A stretch of DNA of 22,839 nucleotides from CAZRCZ01 sp964598765 (GCA_964598765.1 CAZRCZ010000037.1:1-22839); one strand, 5' to 3'. Positions 14,585 to 22,839 are shown, numbered from the stretch's first letter. Translations and numbers: made by a program. Notes: generated from the letters alone by a model not told the origin.

Positions 14585-14600
14585 TGGGTCATTCGACCCA
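14585..14600. terminator. Possible shared hairpin between convergent hisC and dprA
   Basis: TGGGTC attc GACCCA is a perfect 6-bp stem just after the hisC stop and spanning the dprA stop codon. No T-run follows on either strand, so it is a weak bidirectional terminator candidate. Confidence 0.35.
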
Positions 14601-15770
14601 CGCAAAGATTCGCCCCGGAAGCTGACGGATCAGTCCGGCCATCTCCAACTTGAGCAACTTTTGAATCACTTCGCCGTTGGTGTGACCCGCCTCGGCGCAA
14701 TGGTCCAAAAGGAAATCAATGGACCGATGCTCTTCGGTCAGCAATTCCCCAATCAGTCGTTCCAAAGTGTCGGAGGGAATCGGACGGGGCAAGGTCTGTT
14801 TTGAGGGTCTGATCGAGGAATCATGCGAGCCTGCCGAATTTTCATCCCCGGCCGACGAGACGGAATCCCCCGGGCCCAATCCGGCAAGCGCGTCTCGCAT
14901 CTCTCTCTCCAATGCCCGGAGAACATCATCGGATTTCTGGACGAGGACCGCCCCGTCGGCGATCAACCTATTGGACCCGCGCGCGGTCTTGCGCGTCGCG
15001 TCTCCCGGACAAGCCATGACCGCCCGATTCAATTCCAGCGTGTGGCGCGCCGTAATGAGCGCGCCGCTCTCTTCCCCCGCTTCGACGACCAGCGTCCCCA
15101 ACGACAATCCCGCGATGATCTCGTTGCGGACGGGGAACAATCCGGGGTCCGGTTTGGTTCCGAGCGGGAATACGGAAATCAACGCGCCCCGGTTCTCGTT
15201 GACGATCCGGTCGGCCAACTTTTTGTTCGCGGCGGGATAGACCGGAGTGTCCAAACCCTGCCCCAAAACCGCCAAGGTTCTTCCGCCGCAGTTGATCGCC
15301 GCCAGATGCGCTTCGGCGTCAATGCCGTAGGCCAGTCCGCTGACGATCGCCGCCCCGCGCGCGCAAAGGGGAGGCACAAGAGTGGAGGTCATCAACCGAG
15401 CATAGTCGCTCGGTTTGCGCGGTCCGACGACAGCCACCGCGATCCGGTCCTCCGGCGTCAAGATTCCGCGCACGTATAAGACAAGCGGCGGATTTGGCAG
15501 GAGACTCAGATTGATCGGAAATTCAGGCGAATCACGCGGAACGACCCGAATGGCGTTTTCTTTCGCCCTTTGCGCTTCTCTTTCGGCTAGGTCATGGGTC
15601 CGGGAAGAAATCAGGGATTGAATTTGCGATTCACGGAGGAACCCGGCCTGCCGCAGATCCTCTTCCGAAGCGTCGAATATGGCCGAGGGAAAACCGAAGG
15701 TTTGCAGAAGTTTTTGGGCGGTGGCGGGACCGATTTCGGGGGACATCGCCAGTCTGAGCCAAGGAATCAA
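14589..15770 (-). CDS. dprA: DNA-processing protein DprA
   Basis: This 393-residue cytosolic protein binds incoming single-stranded DNA and loads RecA in natural transformation. Its domains are an N-terminal helical region with PEIGPATAQKLLQTFG (11-26), a Rossmann-like domain (about 105-290) and a C-terminal winged helix (about 330-393). Rossmann motifs are VAVVGPRKPSDYA, SGLAYGIDAEAH (144-155), GQGLDTPVYPAANKKL (170-185), FPLGTKPDPGLFPVRN (201-216) and EAGEESGALITARHTLELNR. The canonical GSR is GPR here. The start is TTG at 15770 with GGGAGA upstream; the residues it adds (WLRLAMSPEIG) match the usual DprA beginning, so the later ATG is less likely. It lies 64 nt downstream of the one-TM protein gene. 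No other competence genes are near. Confidence 0.95.
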   Translation of the reverse strand: MIPWLRLAMSPEIGPATAQKLLQTFGFPSAIFDASEEDLRQAGFLRESQIQSLISSRTHDLAEREAQRAKENAIRVVPRDSPEFPINLSLLPNPPLVLYVRGILTPEDRIAVAVVGPRKPSDYARLMTSTLVPPLCARGAAIVSGLAYGIDAEAHLAAINCGGRTLAVLGQGLDTPVYPAANKKLADRIVNENRGALISVFPLGTKPDPGLFPVRNEIIAGLSLGTLVVEAGEESGALITARHTLELNRAVMACPGDATRKTARGSNRLIADGAVLVQKSDDVLRALEREMRDALAGLGPGDSVSSAGDENSAGSHDSSIRPSKQTLPRPIPSDTLERLIGELLTEEHRSIDFLLDHCAEAGHTNGEVIQKLLKLEMAGLIRQLPGRIFAWVE

Positions 15771-15834
15771 GAAAGGTCTCTCCCGTTTGGTGGCACACCC
15801 CCACCGGCGAATCTCCCGATCCCGCCGCGGGGAC

Positions 15835-16902
15835 TTACAAGTTCATTTGCGAATCGTCAAAGCCGAATTTTTCCTTGGGGTATTGAATACGCAATCCGTC
15901 CTCCTCGGAGACGAAGATCGCAACGAGGTTGCTTTTCATGCAAACGTTGACCAGCGCCTTCATCTTGATTTTTATGTCCTCGTCGTAGTCGTTGATTCCC
16001 TTTCTTCGCAGTTCGACGAATTGCTTCGCTGTTTCGATGTCAGGGAAGAGAATGTAATAAGCCTGCATCTGACGCTTGCTCTGGTTCATCTGCCGCTTCT
16101 CGGCCTTGAATTCCAATTGATGGGAGATCATCTCCTTGGCCGTCGCCAGATCCGGCCCGTTGGCGGGAAAGCCAAGGTTGACCAATTGGGAAACCAGAAT
16201 GTCCCCTGCTCCGGATTGGGATCCCACCGAAGTATGCGCGGCCGCCGTGACGGTTTCGGGTCCGGCCTCGATCAGTTTCCGATAGGGATAATTATGATTG
16301 ATGAACTTTCGATACAAACCGGTCGCCTTGAAATAAACCGGCGCCACTTTGGGAAACGTGTCGGGAATCCGGTTGTAATCGTAGATGTGGAAATAGGGAA
16401 TTCCGAACAGCACGAAGATGGGAATCACGATGACGAAGAAGAGAAAGCGAAATTGCCCGCTCATGAATAGGTTGTGGGTGTTGAGAATCAGGCGCTGGCG
16501 GGCTTGCTTCAACTTGTAAGCCCGTTCATTGACGTTGGCCAGCCGCTCCCGCTCCTCCTCGAGGCCGGCGATGGTTTCGTTCATCAGCATGTAGGCTTCG
16601 TTCCATTCCAGCTCCAGTTTTTGGACCTCCGCGCCGCTCATCGAGGGAACGCGCCGCAGAAGAATGCAGGTGGCCAGAAGGGTTAGAACCTGCTGGCCGA
16701 CTTTCTGGTCGTGTTTGAGGCTTTGCATGAAGCCGTCGTGGAGCATGGCGATGCGGGTTTTCAACTCAAGGAACTTTAGCTCCGCCTCGGGGGTCGGTTT
16801 CTGCCCCTTGAGCGCCATGTTGAAGAAATCGTGAAATTGTCCCCAGCGGGTGTGAAGCTCGCGGGTCTCTTCGATGCGACGATTTAAGGCCGGGTCTTCC
16901 AT
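15835..16902 (-). CDS. Uncharacterised single-TM protein with N-terminal coiled coil
   Basis: A 355-residue protein I do not recognise. Residues 1-150 are helical and charged, with heptad-like stretches (AEVQKLELEWNEAYML, LEEERERLANVNERAYKLKQ). A single hydrophobic segment FRFLFFVIVIPIFVLFGIPYF lies at 151-171. The remainder (172-355) is mixed alpha/beta with DIETAKQFVELRRKGINDYD and a polar C-terminus. There is no cleavable signal, so it is probably an inner-membrane protein with a cytoplasmic coiled coil. Topology is inferred from charge. It has an AGGA SD-like motif 6 nt before the ATG and its own promoter. It precedes dprA by 64 nt on the same strand, so a link to DNA uptake is possible but unproven. 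Confidence 0.8.
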   Translation of the reverse strand: MEDPALNRRIEETRELHTRWGQFHDFFNMALKGQKPTPEAELKFLELKTRIAMLHDGFMQSLKHDQKVGQQVLTLLATCILLRRVPSMSGAEVQKLELEWNEAYMLMNETIAGLEEERERLANVNERAYKLKQARQRLILNTHNLFMSGQFRFLFFVIVIPIFVLFGIPYFHIYDYNRIPDTFPKVAPVYFKATGLYRKFINHNYPYRKLIEAGPETVTAAAHTSVGSQSGAGDILVSQLVNLGFPANGPDLATAKEMISHQLEFKAEKRQMNQSKRQMQAYYILFPDIETAKQFVELRRKGINDYDEDIKIKMKALVNVCMKSNLVAIFVSEEDGLRIQYPKEKFGFDDSQMNL

Positions 16903-16953
16903 GGGTTCCTAAATGTGCCGATGCCGATGTGGGGTTCCGGCGGAGACCAAGCT

Positions 16954-16980
16954 CCGCGCTCCAATCAAGTTTGAGCGCGG
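16954..16980. promoter_or_regulatory. Leader hairpin of the one-TM gene
   Basis: CCGCGCTC / GAGCGCGG is a perfect 8-bp stem with an 11-nt loop. It begins right at the expected transcription start of the minus-strand promoter at 16982-17010. It could stabilise the 5' end of that mRNA or end transcription from the large gene upstream, whose stop is 62 nt away; there is no T-run. Confidence 0.5.
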
Positions 16981-16981
16981 C

Positions 16982-17010
16982 ATTATGATGCAAACGCCGG
17001 TTAGGGTCAA
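16982..17010 (-). promoter_or_regulatory. Sigma70-like promoter upstream of the one-TM gene and dprA
   Basis: -35 TTGACC (17005-17010), 17-nt spacer and -10 CATAAT (16982-16987), each five of six to consensus. The expected leader is about 73 nt. Confidence 0.6.
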
Positions 17011-17041
17011 CGGGCAATCCACTTCCCGTTCATGTCGGATT

Positions 17042-20000
17042 CTATTCGTAAATCTCCCAATTGCGGACAAAATTGGGCGTCGGCGTGGAAGCAACGACGT
17101 TGACGGTCGCCGCAAACGGCGTTCCAAACGGCGTTCCGTTCTTCTGCATCTGAAACTGCAAATCACAAGGCCCCGGAGCGCTGGGAGCCTGAAGAACGGG
17201 CGAGAAAATGTACATGTCAAACGGCGCGACCGATTGCCCTGAAACGATGTCCAGTTGTCCCGTTCCGATCATCCCGCACGCGTCGGTCGTCACTTTGAGC
17301 GAATACGGGACAAGCGAATCCCACGCCGTATTGCCCGTGTTCCAGACTTCGATGCCCGTCGTCAGGTTTTGATTCGCGCTCATCTGCGCCGGAATCGTGT
17401 GCCAGACAACTTGCGCATTGTCGAAGGGAGTGGGGGTGGCCGTTCGCGTCGCCGTGGGCGTGGCAGTGCGGGTGGGCGTCGGGGTTGGAAGGAGCGACTC
17501 GCAGGTGAAAACATAGGCGGATCCCGCGTCGGTCACGCCGCCGGGATCGTCAAGCCATGCGCCCACCACCGCCGCATTTCCGGAGATTGCAACCGCATTG
17601 CCGAAGTTATCTCCCGTCCAAGGCGAGGGTTTGTTCAAGGTTGCCAACAATGCTCCGGTGGTGGCGTTGAACACATAGGCCGTTCCCGCGTCAAGCACGC
17701 CTCCCGGATCATCACCGAGCGACCCGACTACGGCAAGATTTCCATCCAACCCAACCGCGCGTCCAAAATTGTCGCCAGCCGTGGGAGCGGGATTACTTAG
17801 TGTCGCCACCAAAACGCCCGTTGTGGGATTAAATACATAAGCGGTTCCCGCCCCCGAGACACCTCCCGGATTATCCCCATACGCCCCAACGACGGCCAGA
17901 TTTCCCGAAATGGCCACCGAGCCGCCAAAGCCGTCTCCTGACGTTGGCGCGGGGTTATTCAGCGTCGCCACGAGCGCTCCCGTTGTCGCGTTGAACACAT
18001 AGGCTCTCCCCGCGTCGGTCACTCCCCCGGGGTCGTCCCGATAGGCCCCGACTAACGCCAAGTTCCCGGAGATGCTCACCCAGCAACCAAAGTTATCGTT
18101 TGCCGTCGGCGCTGGGTTGTTCAGTGTCGAGATCAACACGCCGTTCGTCGCATTGAACACATAGGCCGTTCCTGCGTCGGTGATGCCGCCGGGGTCATCA
18201 AAATACGCCCCCACCACCGCCAAGGACCCGGAAATCGCCACCATGTTGCCAAAGGAATCGCTCAACGCCGGCGAGGGATTATTCAGCGTTGAAACCAACG
18301 CGCCGGTTGTTGCGTCGAAAACATAGGCCGTGCCCGCGTCGGTCACGCCGGAAGGATCGTCAAAATACGCGCCGACGACGGCCAGGTTCCCCGAAATCGC
18401 AACCGAGTGGCCGAAGTAATCGCTCGCCGCCGCCGAGGGATTATTGAGCGTCGAGACCAACGCGCCGGTTGTGGCGTTAAAAACATAGGCCGTGCCCGCG
18501 TCGGAGACTCCTCCCGGATTGTCCAAATAAGCCCCGACGACAGCCAAGTTTCCATCAATCGCCACCGTGTTGCCGAACCAATCGGTTGGCTCCGGCGCGG
18601 GATTGGGGAGTGTTTGCAGAAGCACATAGGGGGGGCACGCCGTGGCCGTTGGGGTCGGTGTCGGGGTGTCGGTCGGGGTTCGCGTGGGCGAGGGAGTCAC
18701 GGTGCCACTGCCCGACACCGTGGCGGTTCGCGTGGGTGAAGCGGTTGCGGTCCGGGTGGGAGAGCGCGTTGCCGTGGGCGTGGCAGTGCGGGTGGGCGTC
18801 GGGGTTGAGCTTCTCGTCGGGGTTTTCGTCGCCGAACGCGTCGGCGTCGGCGTAATGGAGCCGGAGCCTGAAACCGTTGCCGTACGGGTTGGCGTTCGAC
18901 TTGCGCTTCGGGTTGGCGAATTGGTGGCGGTCCTAGTTGGCGTGGGCGTGTGCGTGGGCGTAGGTGTAGGTCCGGCGGTCGGAATGGAGCAAGAGAAAAG
19001 GTAAGCACTTCCGGCTCCGGTCTTTCCGGTGTTGTCGTTGGGCGCGCCGATCAGGACACTGAAGCCCGAAACCGAAACCGAAGCGCCGAACGAATCGGAA
19101 GCCTGCGGGGTCGGATTGTTGTAGGTTCGAAGAAGCCAACCTGTCGTCGCGTCGAAGAGATATGCGCTTCCGGTATCCGCCGCGCCGGTGTCATCCCCAT
19201 GCGCCCCCACGACGATGTTGCCGCCAGAAACGGCCACTGAAAATCCGAAATTGTCGCCGCTCACCGGCGTCGGATTGCTGAATGTTTGAAGCAACGCGCC
19301 GCTCGCGGCGTCGAACAGATACGCGCTTCCGGCGTCGGTCGCTCCCGCGTCGTCGCCATTGGCTCCGATCACCACGTTATTTCCCGAGACCGCAACCGAC
19401 GCGCCGAAGTAGTCATAATCGGCGGGCGCGGGATTGTTGAAAGTCTTCAACAAGCTTCCCGTCGAAGCGTCGAACAAATAGGCGCTCCCGGTGTTGATCG
19501 CGCCCGTGCTGTCGTTGGGCGCTCCAACGAGAACATTGTTGCCGGAAATCCCCACCGACCAACCGAAGTTGTCGTTGTCGGCAGGGGTGGGTTTGTTGAA
19601 GGTTTGCAGTAGAGAACCAGTCGAGGCGTCAAACAGATACGCGCTCCCGGCGTTGCTCGCTCCGGTGTCGTCATAAGGGGCGCCAACTAGGACGTTGTTT
19701 CCCGAAATCGCGACGGAATACCCGAACTCATCATAATCGGCGGGTGTCGGATTGTTGAAGGTTTGCAGAAGAGAACCCGTTGTGGCGTCGAACAAATACG
19801 CACTTCCGGCATTGGTCGCGCCCGTGCCGTCGGCATATGCGCCGACCAAGACATTGGTTCCGGAAATTGCCACTGAGAAGCCGAAGCCATCGCTGACGGC
19901 GGGAGCCGGATTATTGAGGGTTCGAAGAAGCGCGCCCGTTGAAGCGTCATAGACGTAGGCGCTCCCCGAATCGGTCGCACCCGTGTCGTCATCGGGAGCG

Positions 20001-22839
20001 CCGACGACCATGTAGCTCCCCGAAATTGCGACGGCAAAACCCAAATGATCGCCGATGGCCGCCGCGGGATTGTTGAGCGTTTTGGAAAGCGAACACACGG
20101 GGGTGGACGACGGGGTGGGGGTTCCGGTCATGGTTCGGGTTCGTGATGGAGTCGCGGTTCGAGTGGGGGTCGGCGTCGGGGTCGTTGTCGCCAAGTGAAC
20201 GCCCGTATTATAGGAGAGATACATGCTCCACTTTTCGTCGGTCAGGGTTGGCGTAGTCGCGTCAAGCTGGGACGGGAACGGACCGTACAGAAATGACGTG
20301 GAAATCCCGTCCCCCAAGGTTCCGCTCGTATAGCTCGACACGTCGGCGTTGGTATTGACCTGCCAGCCCAATTGATAATTTCCGGGCGAAAGAACCAGCG
20401 AGGAAGGATTTCCCGAACTGACCGGGATCGTGATCCAAGCGTTGGTCGCCGGATTGGAAATGGAATTGCTCTCCCAAAGCAAATTGCGGGGAGGCGCATC
20501 GTCAAAAATAGCCAGCCGAACTTCGCCTTGAGCCGCGTGTGAATAGAAATTCACGTCGGACACGTCGGCAAGGACCGGAATCGCAATTTTCGTCCCCTTG
20601 ATCAATCCCTTCTGCGAAATCCCAACTTTGACAACCATCCCGGGATTATCATACGAATTAGCTCCTATGTAGGCATAACCGCCCGCCGTGTCTAGGACGG
20701 CGGGGCCAAGTTCGCCCTCGCCGGGATTCAGCGTCAAGGATCCCATGAGAAGGGGCGTATCGACTCCATTTAAGCCGATCTTGTAGAAGATTCCCGGGGA
20801 GTAGTAAGACGTGCCAAAATAAGCATGCCCCGCGACGGGATCAATTCCCGCCGCTCCAAGAATCTGCGACATGCCGTCCCAGAGGCTCGCATCAATGAAA
20901 AGAGTTCCCACTTCTGTTGGAGAGGCCGCTCCGTTCAGATTGACCTTGGCGAGAGCTAATCTGCTTCCATCGAGATCCGAATAATCGTACCCGCCGAAAT
21001 AAGCGTAACCAGCTACGGCATCAATCACGCCACCCCCCTCCGCGCTCGAGGCGGTTAATGGCAATGTACCGACCTCGGACGGAGTCCAAACGGTGTTCAG
21101 ATCAAACTTGGTGACTCCGCCCGGGCTACCGGTTTGCCATCCACCGAAATAGGCGTATTGCGCCGATGGGTCAATCACGGCCGATGAGGGATAATAAGAG
21201 ATCGATGCCGACGGTCCGACCTCAAAGGGAACCCCGCTACTGTTCAGATTAATTTTAGACACCCCGTATCCCCCGAAGTAGGCTAATCCCGACCATGGGT
21301 CTAGGACGGCACAGGTCAGATTTGATCCACCGGAATTGAGCGTCAACGCCCCCACTCGCGTCGGTGGTCCGGCTCCGTTCAAGGCCACTTTGATGACGTA
21401 ACCGGGGTCGGTGTTGGTTCCGAAATAAGCGTAACCGGCCTCCGTGTCAATGACGGCGGCGTCAAGGTAGTCCTCGCCGTTATTGCAGGCGAGTTCGCCC
21501 ACTCTCATCGGAATACCGTCGCCGTTAAAGGCTACCTTGATCACTTTTCCCGGCGTGTCGTTCGTTCCGAAATAGGCGAAACCGGCATCCGGATCAATGA
21601 CCGCGCTCCCGACGCCGTGCTCTCCTCTCTGGAGCGTTAACGAACCGACCTGGCTCGGTGCTCCGCTCCCCCCCAAATCCACTTTGACCACATTACCCGG
21701 AATTGTAAAATTGCCAAAATACGCATAATTCGCCGACGAGTCCATCACCGCGCACTGCGGTCGGTATCCCGGGGCGCTAAACAAAGCCGCGCCGACTCGC
21801 GTCGGAATCCCGGAACCATTCAGCGCCACCTTGACCACTCTTCCGGGCCATGTTTCCGCGCCGAAGTAGGCGTAACCCCCCGATGTATCTATCACGGCGC
21901 TATAGAGGTTTTCTTCTCCGCTGTTCAACGGCAATTCGCCGATCAAAAGCGGAATATCCGAGCCGTTGAGGGAGATCTTGAAAATGGATGCGGTGGTCGT
22001 CAACGAACTGAGTTGGGTGGGACTGAAAAAAGAGTAGCCCGTGCCGAAATATGCGTAGCCACCCAATGGATCAATCACTACGCTACTCAGTCCTTGATTT
22101 TGAGATGCTCCGCTGTTCAGCGCCAAGGATCCCACGCGTATTGGAAGGCCGTTCCCATTTAACGCGATTTTGACCACGTAATGCGGCGGACCTAACCAAG
22201 TTCCAAAATATGCGAATCCGGCCGCCGGATCAATCGCTCCGCACAGAAGGTAATTCTCGCAGCTGTTTAACGTCAAAGTCCCAACCTTTGTCGGAATCCC
22301 CGCGCCATTGAGAGAAATTTTTATAATTTTACCCGGGCTTGACCGCGTGCCGAAATATGCATAGCCTGCGGCTGTGTCAATCACGGCGCTACTAAGTGAG
22401 CTCTCACCCGCGTCAAGGGTCAGTGCTCCCACGCGGGTGGGAACCCCGTCGCCGTTCAACGCAACCTTGACTACTTTGCCGGGGGCGGTTTCTGTTCCGA
22501 AGTAGGCATAGCCGGCCGCCGGATCAATTACCGCGCTCGTGAGCAAGTTTTCTCCCATCGGGAGCGTCAAGGCCCCTACGCGGACCGGAAGCCCTCCATT
22601 CAAATCAACCTTCACAACGACTCCCGGCGAGGTATAGGTTCCAAAATAAGCGTATCCCGAAGATGGATCAACTACCGCGCTCGCAAGCCCGTCTTCTCCT
22701 ACCGTAAATAGAAGTGTTCCGATTTCCCTCATCCCCCCATTCGGATAGTTCGTCGTTCCCGGCGTGTTGATGCCCGCGATGGGGTCGGAGAATTGGAGCG
22801 AGCGGTCCTCGAAGACGTGGCCGTTGCGGTCCGTCACGC
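17042..22839 (-). CDS. Giant secreted multi-beta-propeller protein (N-terminus outside window)
   Basis: The frame is open from the right edge to a stop at 17042; 1931 residues are visible. The first in-frame GTG gives no signal peptide, so the gene surely starts outside. Order: 14 repeats of about 50 residues with the core AVID.xxGYAYFGT...GKVVKVALNG..PTRVGALTLNSGE (about 40-745); a beta-sandwich-like segment (about 746-882); a Thr/Pro/Arg linker; seven FG-GAP-type repeats of about 53 residues (915-1283, LNNPxxAxxDxFGxSVAISG..VLVGAP.DDTG..GSAYLF); a second linker; seven repeats of a related type (1401-1779, VVGAY.DDPGGVTDAGTAYVF); a third linker; and a C-terminal Ig-like domain with GIEVWNTGNTAWDS (NBR1-type). 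The repeats fit four seven-bladed propellers. Function is unknown; an extracellular or surface location is inferred from composition. Plus-strand frames opposite are shadows. Confidence 0.9.
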   Translation of the reverse strand, partial: VTDRNGHVFEDRSLQFSDPIAGINTPGTTNYPNGGMREIGTLLFTVGEDGLASAVVDPSSGYAYFGTYTSPGVVVKVDLNGGLPVRVGALTLPMGENLLTSAVIDPAAGYAYFGTETAPGKVVKVALNGDGVPTRVGALTLDAGESSLSSAVIDTAAGYAYFGTRSSPGKIIKISLNGAGIPTKVGTLTLNSCENYLLCGAIDPAAGFAYFGTWLGPPHYVVKIALNGNGLPIRVGSLALNSGASQNQGLSSVVIDPLGGYAYFGTGYSFFSPTQLSSLTTTASIFKISLNGSDIPLLIGELPLNSGEENLYSAVIDTSGGYAYFGAETWPGRVVKVALNGSGIPTRVGAALFSAPGYRPQCAVMDSSANYAYFGNFTIPGNVVKVDLGGSGAPSQVGSLTLQRGEHGVGSAVIDPDAGFAYFGTNDTPGKVIKVAFNGDGIPMRVGELACNNGEDYLDAAVIDTEAGYAYFGTNTDPGYVIKVALNGAGPPTRVGALTLNSGGSNLTCAVLDPWSGLAYFGGYGVSKINLNSSGVPFEVGPSASISYYPSSAVIDPSAQYAYFGGWQTGSPGGVTKFDLNTVWTPSEVGTLPLTASSAEGGGVIDAVAGYAYFGGYDYSDLDGSRLALAKVNLNGAASPTEVGTLFIDASLWDGMSQILGAAGIDPVAGHAYFGTSYYSPGIFYKIGLNGVDTPLLMGSLTLNPGEGELGPAVLDTAGGYAYIGANSYDNPGMVVKVGISQKGLIKGTKIAIPVLADVSDVNFYSHAAQGEVRLAIFDDAPPRNLLWESNSISNPATNAWITIPVSSGNPSSLVLSPGNYQLGWQVNTNADVSSYTSGTLGDGISTSFLYGPFPSQLDATTPTLTDEKWSMYLSYNTGVHLATTTPTPTPTRTATPSRTRTMTGTPTPSSTPVCSLSKTLNNPAAAIGDHLGFAVAISGSYMVVGAPDDDTGATDSGSAYVYDASTGALLRTLNNPAPAVSDGFGFSVAISGTNVLVGAYADGTGATNAGSAYLFDATTGSLLQTFNNPTPADYDEFGYSVAISGNNVLVGAPYDDTGASNAGSAYLFDASTGSLLQTFNKPTPADNDNFGWSVGISGNNVLVGAPNDSTGAINTGSAYLFDASTGSLLKTFNNPAPADYDYFGASVAVSGNNVVIGANGDDAGATDAGSAYLFDAASGALLQTFSNPTPVSGDNFGFSVAVSGGNIVVGAHGDDTGAADTGSAYLFDATTGWLLRTYNNPTPQASDSFGASVSVSGFSVLIGAPNDNTGKTGAGSAYLFSCSIPTAGPTPTPTHTPTPTRTATNSPTRSASRTPTRTATVSGSGSITPTPTRSATKTPTRSSTPTPTRTATPTATRSPTRTATASPTRTATVSGSGTVTPSPTRTPTDTPTPTPTATACPPYVLLQTLPNPAPEPTDWFGNTVAIDGNLAVVGAYLDNPGGVSDAGTAYVFNATTGALVSTLNNPSAAASDYFGHSVAISGNLAVVGAYFDDPSGVTDAGTAYVFDATTGALVSTLNNPSPALSDSFGNMVAISGSLAVVGAYFDDPGGITDAGTAYVFNATNGVLISTLNNPAPTANDNFGCWVSISGNLALVGAYRDDPGGVTDAGRAYVFNATTGALVATLNNPAPTSGDGFGGSVAISGNLAVVGAYGDNPGGVSGAGTAYVFNPTTGVLVATLSNPAPTAGDNFGRAVGLDGNLAVVGSLGDDPGGVLDAGTAYVFNATTGALLATLNKPSPWTGDNFGNAVAISGNAAVVGAWLDDPGGVTDAGSAYVFTCESLLPTPTPTRTATPTATRTATPTPFDNAQVVWHTIPAQMSANQNLTTGIEVWNTGNTAWDSLVPYSLKVTTDACGMIGTGQLDIVSGQSVAPFDMYIFSPVLQAPSAPGPCDLQFQMQKNGTPFGTPFAATVNVVASTPTPNFVRNWEIYE
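17501..18637 (-). repeat. Array of seven FG-GAP-type repeats (second set)
   Basis: Seven units of about 54 codons, each with LNNPxPxxxDxFGxxVAISGNLAVVGAY and DDPGGVTDAGTAYVFNATTG. The first unit begins just after a Cys (1401) and the last ends in FTC (Cys1779). Units resemble each other more than those of the first set, pointing to local amplification. Confidence 0.9.
18638..18988 (-). repeat. Thr/Pro/Arg/Ser linker between the two FG-GAP arrays
   Basis: About 117 codons of TPTRTAT-type low complexity, including two related TATVSGSG blocks that suggest internal duplication. The same style appears at 71-448, 17420-17500 and 20096-20193. Confidence 0.85.
18989..20095 (-). repeat. Array of seven FG-GAP-type repeats (first set)
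   Basis: Seven units of about 53 codons, with a Cys at the first position (Cys915 in STPVC) and at the end of the last blade (Cys1283 in YLFSC) and no other Cys between. They match the FG-GAP_2 style motif FGxSVAISG..V.VGAP....TG..GSAYLFD. Confidence 0.9.
20590..22710 (-). repeat. Array of 14 YAYFG-type repeats
   Basis: Fourteen units, each with G[YF]AYFG, a KV.LNG strand and a VGxLTLN.GE strand. Units 5, 12 and 13 have insertions, and unit 10 is shortened. Fourteen equals two seven-bladed propellers. Confidence 0.9.

Noticed and set aside
18638..18988. CRISPR-like periodicity in the linker DNA
   Set aside because: The periodicity is of hexamers coding Thr-X, in frame with the gene, without spacers or uniform repeats.
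22700..22837. True start of the giant protein at the GTG at 22837
   Set aside because: The residues after it (TDRNGHVFEDRSLQF) are not a signal peptide and the frame continues to the edge, so the start is most likely outside.

Overview
The window comes from a moderately high-GC, Gram-negative-type bacterium. Its proteins have Sec signal peptides and long Thr/Pro/Arg-rich linkers, and its intergenic DNA is packed with short palindromes and dispersed repeats. This combination is typical of uncultured lineages around the PVC group, Sumerlaeota and Hydrogenedentes. That placement is an impression from style; there is no rRNA or other decisive marker here.

Layout. Positions 1-6004 (minus strand) hold four co-directional genes for exported proteins. 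Reading in transcription order, there are three paralogous right-handed beta-helix proteins (6004-4562, 4453-2975, 2925-1393) and then a fourth protein with a different four-fold repeat and a long Thr/Pro/Arg linker, which runs off the left edge. All four N-termini (signal peptides) are encoded in simple repeat DNA. The two junctions around the 1393-2925 gene are nearly identical over about 150 bp, so the array grew by duplication.

Upstream of that array, also on the minus strand, are a WecA/TagO-type polyprenyl-phosphate sugar-phosphate transferase (6087-7169), dihydroxy-acid dehydratase IlvD (7403-9085) and a stand-alone Lon substrate-binding-domain protein (9384-10049). Positions 10050-11339 carry no gene but are dense with hairpins and repeats. 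Next comes a lower-GC orphan AAA ATPase (11340-12650, minus) with its own good sigma70-like promoter, followed by another gene-free, repeat-bearing stretch with a strong G-quadruplex motif.

hisC (13535-14575, plus) is the only gene I call on the plus strand. It converges on dprA (14589-15770, minus). An unknown one-TM coiled-coil protein (15835-16902, minus) lies upstream of dprA with its own promoter. From 17042 to the right edge runs a very large secreted protein (1931 residues visible, N-terminus missing) with repeat arrays of 14, 7 and 7 units. These are most simply read as four seven-bladed beta-propellers, joined by Thr/Pro/Arg linkers and closed by an Ig-like NBR1-type C-terminal domain.

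Housekeeping genes (ilvD, hisC, dprA, Lon-SB, wecA-like) are interleaved with fast-evolving surface or secreted repeat proteins. No CRISPR, tRNA, rRNA, transposase or phage gene was seen. The most interesting material is the repeat-derived signal peptides with duplicated junction cassettes, the multiples-of-seven propeller protein with apparent cysteine clasps, and the nested palindromic repeat families.
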